This document shows, piece after piece, positions 24,119 through 30,908 of a DNA stretch of 30,908 bases. Made by a program: the position numbers and the translations under genes. The stretch comes from JAPLYB01 sp964500015 (GTDB lineage Archaea; Nanobdellota; Nanobdellia; Pacearchaeales; UBA284). The notes under the pieces are model-generated. The model had not been told where the DNA came from. It searched no databases and saw only the letters and a program-made list of their open reading frames with translations. The first letter of the stretch is position 1; each line of letters opens with the position of its first letter. Where the stretch lies: contig CAZCMN010000011.1 in the NCBI GenBank assembly GCA_964500015.1, forward strand, positions 1 to 30,908, read 5' to 3'.

Positions 24119-24192
24119 GCCCCTACCGGGAAACGAACCCGGGACCCCCATCTTACGAGGATGGTGCTCTACCAAAACTGAGCTATAGGGGC
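24118..24192 (-). tRNA. tRNA-Thr (CGT)
   Basis: Acceptor GCCCCTA/TAGGGGC with U73, as in archaeal tRNA-Thr; D stem GCTC/GAGC; anticodon stem CCATC/GATGG around CTCGTAA (anticodon CGT, reads ACG); T arm CCGGG-TTCGTTT-CCCGG. T loop position 58 is T instead of the near-universal A (TTCGTTT). No intron. Position 73 coincides with the last base of the ino1 stop codon on the other strand. Confidence 0.93.
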
Positions 24193-24228
24193 ACAAATTG
24201 TTAAATGTATTATCATTAAAAAACTATC

Positions 24229-24266
24229 TGAGCAAAGGGTCGCAGGTTCAATCCCTGTCAGAGGCT
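24229..24266 (+). pseudogene. Orphan tRNA 3' fragment
   Basis: GCAGG-TTCAATC-CCTGT (24242-24258) is a complete T arm with one G-U pair, followed by CAGAGGC and T, an acceptor 3' strand. The matching 5' strand GCCTCTG is absent upstream, where sequence is AT-rich. It could be a decayed tRNA, an attachment-site remnant, or a split-tRNA 3' half. Confidence 0.55.
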
Positions 24267-24538
24267 TATTTCTTCTTTCCTCGCCCATATAAACTATATC
24301 CAATAACGATTATTGTGTAGGTTATAACATACAATACATTTGAGATTATTAGTGGAGGGTTATCAATATAAAAACCGTAAATCAACCAAATTATAGACAT
24401 CACAAGAAAAATAGTCTGTGTGATTATGGACAAATCTTTAGCACTTTTTGTTTTAAATACCTTGATTATCTGGGGGATATTTGCAAAACCTGAGACCACG
24501 CCAGAGATGGTTGCCAATAACGCGATTAAACTCATCAT
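24266..24538 (-). CDS. SemiSWEET sugar transporter-like protein
   Basis: 90-aa membrane protein with three transmembrane helices (about 4-24, 38-56, 63-82), the size and layout of a SemiSWEET (half of a SWEET/MtN3 transporter, active as a dimer). The PQ-loop motif ANIPQIIKVFKTKSAKDLS (19-37, Pro22-Gln23) is diagnostic. Family members move sugars across the membrane down a gradient; the substrate here is unknown. It overlaps the upstream hypothetical protein by 4 nt (ATGA), so they are co-translated. Its stop codon touches the orphan tRNA fragment. Confidence 0.9.
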   Translation of the reverse strand: MMSLIALLATISGVVSGFANIPQIIKVFKTKSAKDLSIITQTIFLVMSIIWLIYGFYIDNPPLIISNVLYVITYTIIVIGYSLYGRGKKK

Positions 24539-25074
24539 TTTTTCTTTCCCTTTTTTCCAGGCTCGATTTTCATCATGCTCAAAATTGATTCTTTCTTATT
24601 TTCAAGAACTTTTCCATCTTCATCTACATGAATCCTGTATAAAGATAATCCTGAAATGCAAGTTATGTTCCAAACTTGCCTGTCTTTTATTTTTTGAAGA
24701 ATCGCAATTACTTTTGAAACTTCTTCTATTCCTACTTTATTTTTATCTAATTCTTTTTTAATGATTTTTTGAAGATTATCAACATCTACTTTTATTTCAT
24801 CATCTAATTTTAAAATTTCTCTTTTCTCTCCTTCTTTAACAGGCTCAACCTGATCAACCTTTTTCTGAATCTTTTGATTTTCATCAAAAAAGAATGTTGC
24901 AACTTTTTCATGGTTAAGCCAATAATCTAATTGTTGCGTTTCAATAATTAAATTTCCACAAGCTTGCCTTAACATAAAAAAAGCACTATAAAGCAAAGCT
25001 TTAGGATTTTCTTTTTTAAAATCTTTAAATTCCTTGCTAGACTCAATTTTTTCTTTCAGTTTTTTAAAAGACAT
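24535..25074 (-). CDS. Hypothetical protein, 179 aa
   Basis: Not assigned to a named family. Soluble; residues 1-60 helical with KENPKALLYSAFFMLRQACGN, central coiled-coil-like charged stretch (about 85-125), and a C-terminal beta part (WNITCISGLSLYRIHVDEDGKVL, about 134-156) reminiscent of a PepSY-type beta meander, ending in a Lys-rich tail. Co-translated with the SemiSWEET gene downstream through a 4-nt overlap, so a role with that transporter is possible. The start ATG lies 27 nt after the RelE stop. Confidence 0.6.
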   Translation of the reverse strand: MSFKKLKEKIESSKEFKDFKKENPKALLYSAFFMLRQACGNLIIETQQLDYWLNHEKVATFFFDENQKIQKKVDQVEPVKEGEKREILKLDDEIKVDVDNLQKIIKKELDKNKVGIEEVSKVIAILQKIKDRQVWNITCISGLSLYRIHVDEDGKVLENKKESILSMMKIEPGKKGKKK

Positions 25075-25101
25075 TTTTATTATTGATTAATTAGAATATA
25101 A

Positions 25102-25353
25102 TCAAGCATTATAAACATTTCTTCTGTGTCCTAATTCAATCATAAAAATAATTAATTTATCTTCTTTAATATCTAAAATAATTCTATAATTTCCTACTCT
25201 TAGCCGATAATAGGGGCTTCCAACCAATCTTTTAACAAAATGAAATGGCCTTATACGTATTCTTTCAAGGGTGAGAACTATTCTTTCTTGGATGTATCCC
25301 CCTAATTTGTATAATTGTTTTTCAGCTTCTTGAGAAAACTCTACATCATACAT
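25102..25353 (-). CDS. relE: RelE/ParE-family toxin
   Basis: 83-aa protein of the RelE/ParE fold: N-terminal VEFSQEAEKQLYKL helix, KRLVGSPYYRLRVGNYRIILDI (about 41-62) and IFMIELGHRRNVY at the end. In RelE-type mRNA interferases the basic and aromatic residues of these last strands are functional; here Arg50, Arg52, Arg57, His76, Arg77, Arg78 and Tyr81 are present. The start overlaps the antitoxin stop by 8 nt, the typical antitoxin-first operon. Whether it cleaves ribosome-bound mRNA or acts otherwise is not readable. Confidence 0.9.
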   Translation of the reverse strand: MYDVEFSQEAEKQLYKLGGYIQERIVLTLERIRIRPFHFVKRLVGSPYYRLRVGNYRIILDIKEDKLIIFMIELGHRRNVYNA

Positions 25354-25573
25354 TTCTCATATGCAGTTTCTTTTTTACCTCTTCCAAAGAACTTGTTTTT
25401 CCTTCTCTAATTTGTTTTTCAGATATAGCAATATGTTTCTTTGTTTCTTCAGAAAGTTCCATGGAATCCTCTAATAAATCCCAGATGATATTCTCATAAC
25501 TTTCTTTATCATTAAGCTTCATTATTTTAAGTCTTTCAAGCAAGTCTTCACTTATCTGGATTGTTGTTGCCAT
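25346..25573 (-). CDS. RelB/VapB-like antitoxin (ribbon-helix-helix)
   Basis: 75 aa. TTIQISEDLLERLKIMKLNDKESYENIIWDLLED is a ribbon-helix-helix DNA-binding domain (about 3-36); the rest (AISEKQIREGKTSSLEEVKKKL) is an extended helix that should wrap the toxin. It precedes and overlaps the RelE-like gene. Such antitoxins usually repress their own operon with the toxin as corepressor. It begins about 40 nt after the thrS stop, within a T-rich gap. Confidence 0.85.
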   Translation of the reverse strand: MATTIQISEDLLERLKIMKLNDKESYENIIWDLLEDSMELSEETKKHIAISEKQIREGKTSSLEEVKKKLHMRNV

Positions 25574-25614
25574 AGGAAGTATATAACTGGCTATAGTATT
25601 TAAATGTTTTGATT

Positions 25615-27366
25615 TTACTTTCTTTCTTCAATTTCTTTCTTAATTTTTTCTAAGAACATTTCAGTCTTAACACCAAATTCTGGCTTTTTTCCTCTTGGTC
25701 TAATTGCTAGAGTTTTTGCTTTTTCTTCTTTGTCTCCAATCACAATTATGTAATTAATATGTAACATTTCAGCATTTCTTATCTTGTTATTAACTGTTTC
25801 ATTTTTAATATCCATATCAACTCTAATGTTTTCATCTTCGAATTGTTTTTTTAACTTTTCAACAGCCTTAATGTTTCTATCTGTAAACGAAATTAATCTA
25901 ACTTGAATTGGAGAAAGCCATGTTGGCAAGTTTCCATTAGTATGTTCTAATAAAATTGCAATAAATCTTTCTAAAGCTCCTAAAGCAGTTCTATGAATCA
26001 TAACTGGCCTTTGTTCTTTATTATTCTCATCAGTATATTTTAAGTCAAATCTTTCAGGCATTGCAAAATCTAATTGGATTGTGGCACATTGATGTTCTCT
26101 TCCTTGTGAATCTTTTAAATGAAAATCAATTTTTGGCCCATAAAAAGCACCATCTCCTTTATTTACCTTATAGGTTACTTTATTCTTTTTCAAAACTGTT
26201 TCAAGAATTTTTTCAGCCATATCCCATTGAGCATCTGAACCAATCCTTTTTTCAGGTCTTGTAGATAATTCAACCCTATAAAGCAAATTAAATTTTTTAT
26301 AAATTTTATCAACTAGCTTTATGATATTTATTACTTCTTTTTCAATCTGATTTTCTGTACAGTAAATATGTGCATCATCTTGAGTTATTCTAACAACCCT
26401 GAATAAGCCATTTAAAACTCCAGATAACTCTAATCTGTGAACAATTCCTAATTCACCAACTCGCCAAGGCAGTTCTTTATAACTTTTAGGTTTATTTTTA
26501 TAAACTAAAATTCCTCCAGGACAATTCATTGGCTTGACAGCATATTGTTTTCCTTCATATTGCGTTAAGAATATATTATCTCTATATTTTTCCCAGTGTC
26601 CTGAAATTAACCACAATTTTTTATCTAAAATCTGCGGCGTGCTTATCTCATCATAACCAGCTTTTCTATGTTCTTCTCTCCAATAATCTGCAAGTTCATT
26701 ATAGATTATCAAGCCATTATTATGCCAAAAAACCATTCCAGGAGCAACTTCTGAAAAACTGAATAAGTCTAATTTCTGTCCTAAAATCCTATGGTCATTA
26801 TCTTTTAGTTTTTCCCTGTCTAATCTCGGTTTTGAAATGTCATTTAATAATTTTTTATAATCTACTTTTTCTTCTTTGCTTTCAATCATGACCCTTGTTT
26901 CTCCAATTGATTTTCCTTTTCCTTCAGGAGCTTCTCCAACATATATTTTTCTTGATAATTCAGATAAAGGATGTCCTTTGCATTTTAATTCAAATTCTTT
27001 ATACCATCCAAAAGGAGCTTGATAAACATCAAATTCCTTGTTTTTTTTAAGCATCTCTGAAGCAAAATATAGAACTTTTGTAGCACTTAATGGACCTGAA
27101 GGATGGCTGGTTAAATGAACATAAGGATAAAGAACAATTTTATTGCATTTAACTTGTTCTGCAATCCCTTTTATATTTTCAACTAATTTTCCAGCAATTT
27201 GTTCTTCAAAACCTTCATCATTTCGTTCAACAGCTGAAAGCACAACTAAACATTCTTTTATTTCATAACCTTTTTTTTCCTTTTCATTGAGTTCTTCAGG
27301 TTCTTTTATAGCTTTTTTCAAAGCTTTAATCCTGATATAATCACAATGCAGTGCTATTATCTTCAT
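25615..27366 (-). CDS. thrS: Threonyl-tRNA synthetase, archaeal type
   Basis: Charges tRNA-Thr. The N-terminal domain (MKIIALHCDYI, about 1-140) is the archaeal D-aminoacyl-deacylase-like editing domain, which removes mischarged serine. The class II core holds zinc ligands Cys282 (MNCPGG), His333 (DDAHIYC) and His458 (VMIHRTALG), with spacing 51 and 125 as in known enzymes; a C-terminal anticodon domain follows. The frame could begin at an upstream TTG (27381), but the ATG at 27366 gives the family's usual start and lies 21 nt from TTTATAAAT (27387-27395). 583 aa is normal for archaeal ThrRS. tRNA-Thr(CGT) lies 1.4 kb downstream on the same strand, with a toxin-antitoxin pair between. Confidence 0.96.
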   Translation of the reverse strand: MKIIALHCDYIRIKALKKAIKEPEELNEKEKKGYEIKECLVVLSAVERNDEGFEEQIAGKLVENIKGIAEQVKCNKIVLYPYVHLTSHPSGPLSATKVLYFASEMLKKNKEFDVYQAPFGWYKEFELKCKGHPLSELSRKIYVGEAPEGKGKSIGETRVMIESKEEKVDYKKLLNDISKPRLDREKLKDNDHRILGQKLDLFSFSEVAPGMVFWHNNGLIIYNELADYWREEHRKAGYDEISTPQILDKKLWLISGHWEKYRDNIFLTQYEGKQYAVKPMNCPGGILVYKNKPKSYKELPWRVGELGIVHRLELSGVLNGLFRVVRITQDDAHIYCTENQIEKEVINIIKLVDKIYKKFNLLYRVELSTRPEKRIGSDAQWDMAEKILETVLKKNKVTYKVNKGDGAFYGPKIDFHLKDSQGREHQCATIQLDFAMPERFDLKYTDENNKEQRPVMIHRTALGALERFIAILLEHTNGNLPTWLSPIQVRLISFTDRNIKAVEKLKKQFEDENIRVDMDIKNETVNNKIRNAEMLHINYIIVIGDKEEKAKTLAIRPRGKKPEFGVKTEMFLEKIKKEIEERK

Positions 27367-27439
27367 AAATGATAAAAACAAAAGAGATTTATAAAATTAA
27401 CTTTTCTGATTTTCAAAGATTAACCTTAAGAATAATTAT

Positions 27440-28189
27440 CTAATCTCCAAAGGATATTCTCACTCTTTGTTTATAAGTGTCTGAGATTGGTATTGTATTA
27501 ATATGTTTTCCAGTTTCATCATAAATCACCCCAATATCATCTCCATCTCCAATTTCATAATTCTCTAAACCCTCTCCAAAACTTCCTAATTCTCCTATTT
27601 TTAATAAAAAAGGAACATAAAATTCCCTTGGATTTTGTGCACTAGTAGTTAAAACAACTTTTGAATTTTGATCAAAAACAGAAAAAACAGCACGCCAAAA
27701 TCTAGGCCCTTCTGTTCCTCCAGAAATATTGCTGTTTGAACAATAAGGAGAAACTTCTTTTCCATTGATTTTCATGACTAATCTACTGATATCAAGTTCT
27801 TCTAAAGTATCTCTTGAACTTGAAGCGCCTAATTGAATTCCAATAAACGTTGCAAACCTATTTTTATATCCTTGTTCTGTCCAAACACGAGCCATTTTTT
27901 CCTGGTCAAATGGTTCTTTAAGACTATCTCTTCTAAATATTTTATCTTGCATTAATAAATCATAAAGACGAACCTCTACAGCAATATCTCTTATATGAGA
28001 AATATTAAATGGCTGGCCCAAAACACAAAAGTTGTTAATAGTATTATAATTATAACTAGAAATAATATTGCCTTGTGAATCATAAATAATAGGTGAAGAC
28101 CCCGGATTTTGTTCTTGAGGTAATGACTGTCCAAAACAGAAAGCAGTTCCTGCTAAAACTAGTGCAGCAAGTCCAGCAAATTTTCCCAT
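27440..28189 (-). CDS. Secreted protein, 249 aa, unknown
   Basis: Not recognised. Residues 1-20 (MGKFAGLAALVLAGTAFCFG) form a signal peptide; the mature part is beta-rich with a GQPFNISHIRDIAVEVRLYD stretch and Cys at about 55 and 149 that could form a disulphide. YDSQGNIISS (36-45) resembles DSQGNILSS in the giant secreted protein, a short surface-protein motif. A TATA-like AATTTAAAG (28210-28218) is about 21 nt before the ATG, and a 16-bp inverted repeat overlaps the start codon. It is divergent from the receptor-like gene at 28513. Confidence 0.6.
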   Translation of the reverse strand: MGKFAGLAALVLAGTAFCFGQSLPQEQNPGSSPIIYDSQGNIISSYNYNTINNFCVLGQPFNISHIRDIAVEVRLYDLLMQDKIFRRDSLKEPFDQEKMARVWTEQGYKNRFATFIGIQLGASSSRDTLEELDISRLVMKINGKEVSPYCSNSNISGGTEGPRFWRAVFSVFDQNSKVVLTTSAQNPREFYVPFLLKIGELGSFGEGLENYEIGDGDDIGVIYDETGKHINTIPISDTYKQRVRISFGD

Positions 28190-28203
28190 ACTTCTTGAAG
28201 TAT
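28188..28203. promoter_or_regulatory. Inverted repeat over the start codon of the secreted protein gene
   Basis: ATACTTC-TT-GAAGTAT, a perfect 7-2-7 repeat between the TATA-like box and the ATG at 28189. It could bind a dimeric regulator or form a 5' hairpin that masks the start codon. Confidence 0.4.
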
Positions 28204-28242
28204 ATGGCCTTTAAATTATTTATCCTTTTTCAAGATATACTT

Positions 28243-28461
28243 TAAAATTTAGCACAATGTATGAGCCAGAGACATATGTCATAGGTCTAATTTCTTTTAA
28301 AATTAAGTGTTTTTATCGTTGATAAATGTCCATTTTATTGGTTTTGTCTTTATAATCACTTATTTCTCACTGACTTTTGGGATAAAATCAATATCCTCGA
28401 TAAAGAAAGTATTTTAGGGGGTGACATATGTCCGTGGATTACACATAAAATTTAGCACAAT
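28243..28461. mobile_element. MITE-like element bounded by a 16-bp direct repeat
   Basis: TAAAATTTAGCACAAT occurs exactly at 28243-28258 and 28446-28461. Just inside, the left end (ATGTATGAGCCAGAGACATA, 28257 on) and the reverse complement of the right end (ATGTGTAATCCACGGACATA, from 28446) agree at 20 of 25 positions including palindrome GACATATGTC. This fits terminal inverted repeats plus a target duplication of 13-16 bp, about 190 bp, with no ORF. A pair of operators for the two divergent genes is the alternative. Confidence 0.45.
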
Positions 28462-28512
28462 AAATTTTAAATAGCATAAATACTCTTTAATCCTAAGAAA
28501 AAAAGGTAAAAA

Positions 28513-30822
28513 ATGGAATACAAAAAATTAATCTTCTTATTTCTAATGTTGTTCATTCTAAGTACAACACTTGAAATTTTTGCTCAAGCAAAAATTGTTA
28601 TCTCTCCTTTGCAAGAACAGTATAATCTAGGAGACGAAATCAACCAAAATATCAAAGTCATTACAGTAGAAAATTTTAAAGGTTTTATAAGAGCAACACT
28701 AAACTGTGATCAACAAGAAACTCTTTTATTTTATTCTCCTGCTTCTTTAGAAGCTAATAAAGAAAAGGTTTTTTCATTCTCTTTTCAAGCAAAAAATCCA
28801 GGAAAATGCTTTATTCTAGTTGTTCTTGAAAAAGATTCAAAAATAGAAGAATCAAAATCTTCAACATTCATAATAACCGATAAGATTAATATTCAATTAA
28901 CATTAAACAAGCAGTATTTCTTGCCAGAAGAAACTTTAAAGATTACAGGAACTGCGATTATGTCAAATGGAAAACCTTTTAATGGAGCAGCATCTATATT
29001 AGTTGAAAACCAAACTTTTCCAATAGTTGTTTCTAAAGGATCTTTTTCTCAAGATATTTTACTATCCAAAACAATTGCTCCTGGAAAACAGCCAGCCACA
29101 GTTACTTTAAATGATGATAAAAACAATATTGGTTCAACATCAATTAATTTTGAAGTAGGAATAGTCAAATCTCTTTTAGAAATAGAAGTAAATAAGGAAA
29201 TTATTTATCCTAGCGAGATTTTACTGATAAAATCTTCCTTGCTAGATCAAGCAGGGAATATTCTTCCTGAAAATATCTCATTAAAATTAATGAGATTAGA
29301 AAATTTAGCAATAGGTTTTCAAAAAAGAATTTTTTTAATTGAAAAGGTTGTCAATTCTGGTTCAGAAACAGAATATAAATTTCCCCAAGATGCTAGCCCA
29401 CAGGATTATCTAATTGAAATAGAATCTTCAGGTTTTACAACCAAAAAAATTATTTCAGTTCCTAAAGTTGAAAAAATATCCTATGATTTAATTGATTCTG
29501 ATTTCGGGCCAGCACTATCTATAAAAAACATAGGAAATGCGAAGTATCAAAAGCCTTTTGAACTTGATCTAGTTTTAGAAGATATCTCAATTAAAAAAAT
29601 AATCAACCTGGATCTGGATGTTAATGAAGAACAGGTTTATATCTTGAATAAGATTAATGATGCCAGGCCAGAGGGCTTATATGAATTATTTATAAAATCA
29701 GAAGAGAACACTAAAAAATTCTCAAATATCCCTCTTACAGCAAAAGTTTCAGGATCATTTGATTTAGAAGGAGTTAAACAAAACATTTGGATACTCCCTT
29801 TAATTTTAGTAATTATCTTAGTAATTATTCTGATAATATTAAGAAGAGATTTTTTCTTAAATCTTTTTAAATCAAAACCAAAAAGAGAAATAAAAATCAA
29901 TAAGGTTCATGGTTTTGAAGTAGAGCATGAAGAAGAAAATAAATCAAAAGAAATAAGCCAAAAACAAACTAAACCAATAATCTATACTACAAAAAAAGAA
30001 CCAATTATAAATCCCACCAGTCAACAAAATCTTAATTCAACTACTTACAGAGATACAAGCACAATGAAGATGTCTGATTTGACAAAAAAACATCTTGAGC
30101 AGAAAAAAGAGATTGATTCATCTAGGGATGCTAGAATGTTTTCTTCTAAAAGCGAAACTTTAAAAGGAATCTTTGATAAATATTCTTCTTCACTTGCTGC
30201 CTCAAGGATAATTCCAACAACAGTAGCAGGCCAAAAAAGAGAAGTTTCTGTTTTAATGACAAAGATAAATGGCCTTAGTTCCCTAGAAAACATAAAAAAT
30301 TCAGATACTTTTTTATTTAATGAACTTGCTGGAAAATATATTTCAAATATAGTTAAAATAATATCTAAAAATTCAGGAGTAGCTGAACTATATGACTCTA
30401 ATTTGGTTGTTTTCTTCAATGTTACGCCGACTGCAAACCATGCTATGCTTGCTGTAAAAACAGCTCAAGGAATAATCCAGGCAACAAATGAAATAAACCA
30501 AGAGCTTTCTATTAAAGGGCAGTCATTTCAATTGTCTATAGCAGCAGGAATTCACACTGGTCCCATAGTATCTAATAACATCGGAGCAGACAAAACTTTA
30601 AAATATTCGCCATTATCCGGAACAACATCTATTGCTAAGGCACTTGAGAAAAAAGCATTCAAAAATGAGATTGTCATTTCTGAATCTGTTTTTAAGAATT
30701 TAAACAATGTTATAAACACAAAAAAGATAACCCCTGTAACAACAGAAATTGGGGCAATGAATTCTTATCTTGTAAAAGCTCCAGAAGAAGTTAAGAAAGA
30801 TGTTCCTTACTGGATAAAGTAA
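28513..30822 (+). CDS. Membrane receptor-like protein with degenerate class III nucleotidyl-cyclase domain
   Basis: 769 aa. Signal peptide 1-24; external beta-sandwich (Ig/MG2-like) repeats about 25-420; one transmembrane helix about 424-446; basic/linker region to about 570; then a class III cyclase homology domain about 575-735 (REVSVLMTKINGLSSL, SGVAELYDSNLVVFF, LSIAAGIHTGPIVSNNIG, SPLSGTTSIAKALEKKA). AAGIHTGPIVSNNIG is very close to the family's GIHTGPVVAGNIG. The first metal Asp (FAD-I) is replaced by Lys584 while the second is kept (YDSN), and the GD-VN-AARL segment reads SGTTSIAKAL. It is therefore probably catalytically inactive, perhaps a binding or signalling scaffold. Only a weak GGT precedes the ATG as a ribosome site. 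Confidence 0.75.
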   Translation: MEYKKLIFLFLMLFILSTTLEIFAQAKIVISPLQEQYNLGDEINQNIKVITVENFKGFIRATLNCDQQETLLFYSPASLEANKEKVFSFSFQAKNPGKCFILVVLEKDSKIEESKSSTFIITDKINIQLTLNKQYFLPEETLKITGTAIMSNGKPFNGAASILVENQTFPIVVSKGSFSQDILLSKTIAPGKQPATVTLNDDKNNIGSTSINFEVGIVKSLLEIEVNKEIIYPSEILLIKSSLLDQAGNILPENISLKLMRLENLAIGFQKRIFLIEKVVNSGSETEYKFPQDASPQDYLIEIESSGFTTKKIISVPKVEKISYDLIDSDFGPALSIKNIGNAKYQKPFELDLVLEDISIKKIINLDLDVNEEQVYILNKINDARPEGLYELFIKSEENTKKFSNIPLTAKVSGSFDLEGVKQNIWILPLILVIILVIILIILRRDFFLNLFKSKPKREIKINKVHGFEVEHEEENKSKEISQKQTKPIIYTTKKEPIINPTSQQNLNSTTYRDTSTMKMSDLTKKHLEQKKEIDSSRDARMFSSKSETLKGIFDKYSSSLAASRIIPTTVAGQKREVSVLMTKINGLSSLENIKNSDTFLFNELAGKYISNIVKIISKNSGVAELYDSNLVVFFNVTPTANHAMLAVKTAQGIIQATNEINQELSIKGQSFQLSIAAGIHTGPIVSNNIGADKTLKYSPLSGTTSIAKALEKKAFKNEIVISESVFKNLNNVINTKKITPVTTEIGAMNSYLVKAPEEVKKDVPYWIK

Positions 30823-30849
30823 TTCTTTCTTTTCAATATCTATTGTAGA

Positions 30850-30880
30850 GGTATTACGCCCGCACCGAGGGCACGAAGTT
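30850..30880. other. GC-rich segment near the window end
   Basis: About 80% GC over 20 bases (30853-30872) in an AT-rich setting, with GCCC/GGGC able to pair. On the minus strand one frame reads KTSCPRCGRNTSTID, a possible zinc-knuckle, but it has no stop before running antisense into the receptor gene. It may belong to an RNA gene or a partial ORF beyond the window. Confidence 0.25.
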
Positions 30881-30908
30881 TTGTCTAGAATCAAGAGACG
30901 GTTTTTAT

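Noticed and set aside
27367..27381. TTG start five codons upstream of the thrS ATG
   Set aside because: The ATG gives the conserved archaeal N-terminus and fits the TATA spacing.
30700..30894. 64-aa minus-strand ORF with CPRCG at the window end
   Set aside because: Most of it is antisense to the receptor gene and it has no stop before that overlap; only the GC-rich part is recorded as uncertain.
1..30908. CRISPR array or cas genes
   Set aside because: No regularly spaced direct repeats and no Cas-like proteins were seen.

Overview
The window is AT-rich archaeal DNA, most likely from a DPANN lineage of the Woesearchaeota/Pacearchaeota kind; the exact placement is inference. Support comes from an archaeal-type family B DNA polymerase, uS2 with charged tails, RNase HII, an archaeal-type threonyl-tRNA synthetase (Dtd-like N-terminal domain), tRNA introns with bulge-helix-bulge (BHB) splice motifs, TATA-like boxes about 20-30 nt before many start codons (leaderless mRNAs), and a pilin-like class III signal peptide.

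Layout. 1-6.9 kb: 3' part of polB, an M49-like metallopeptidase, a PD-(D/E)XK nuclease-like protein, rnhB (minus), a Dcd-family protein and adk. 7.0-7.4 kb: a minus-strand tRNA cluster with tRNA-Met carrying an extra base in the T stem, a duplicated tRNA 3' half, and a tRNA (probably Pro) with two predicted introns, one of them in the T loop. 7.5-14.4 kb: a two-gene operon of a pilin-like protein and a 2077-aa secreted multidomain protein with ParB-like, transglutaminase-like and C-terminal RelE-like regions, which looks like a polymorphic toxin. 14.4-18.7 kb: small conserved proteins, a methyltransferase, tRNA-Ser, a structured RNA-like region, a membrane-protein pair and a PIN-like protein. 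18.8-21.2 kb: a minus-strand unit of LAGLIDADG endonuclease ORF, intron-containing tRNA-His and hisS, with the endonuclease frame reading through the whole tRNA gene. 21.4-24.1 kb: rps2, then a PadR regulator divergent from inositol-phosphate synthase across a perfect 26-bp palindrome. 24.1-27.4 kb (minus): tRNA-Thr, SemiSWEET, a hypothetical protein, a RelE/antitoxin pair and thrS. 27.4-30.8 kb: two divergent surface proteins flanking a MITE-like element; the plus-strand one is a membrane receptor ending in a degenerate class III nucleotidyl-cyclase domain.

Themes. Cognate tRNA and synthetase genes lie close together for His (30 bp apart) and Thr (1.4 kb). tRNA genes here are unusually altered: extra introns, a duplicated 3' half, an orphan 3' fragment, and an endonuclease frame over tRNA-His. 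Intergenic regions share a recurring GTAAGT-type motif downstream of stop codons, and three hairpins share an 8-nt internal bulge (CAA..TTG); together these suggest a lineage-specific repeat or 3'-end RNA element. All assignments come from reading the sequence and remembered family motifs; no database search was run.
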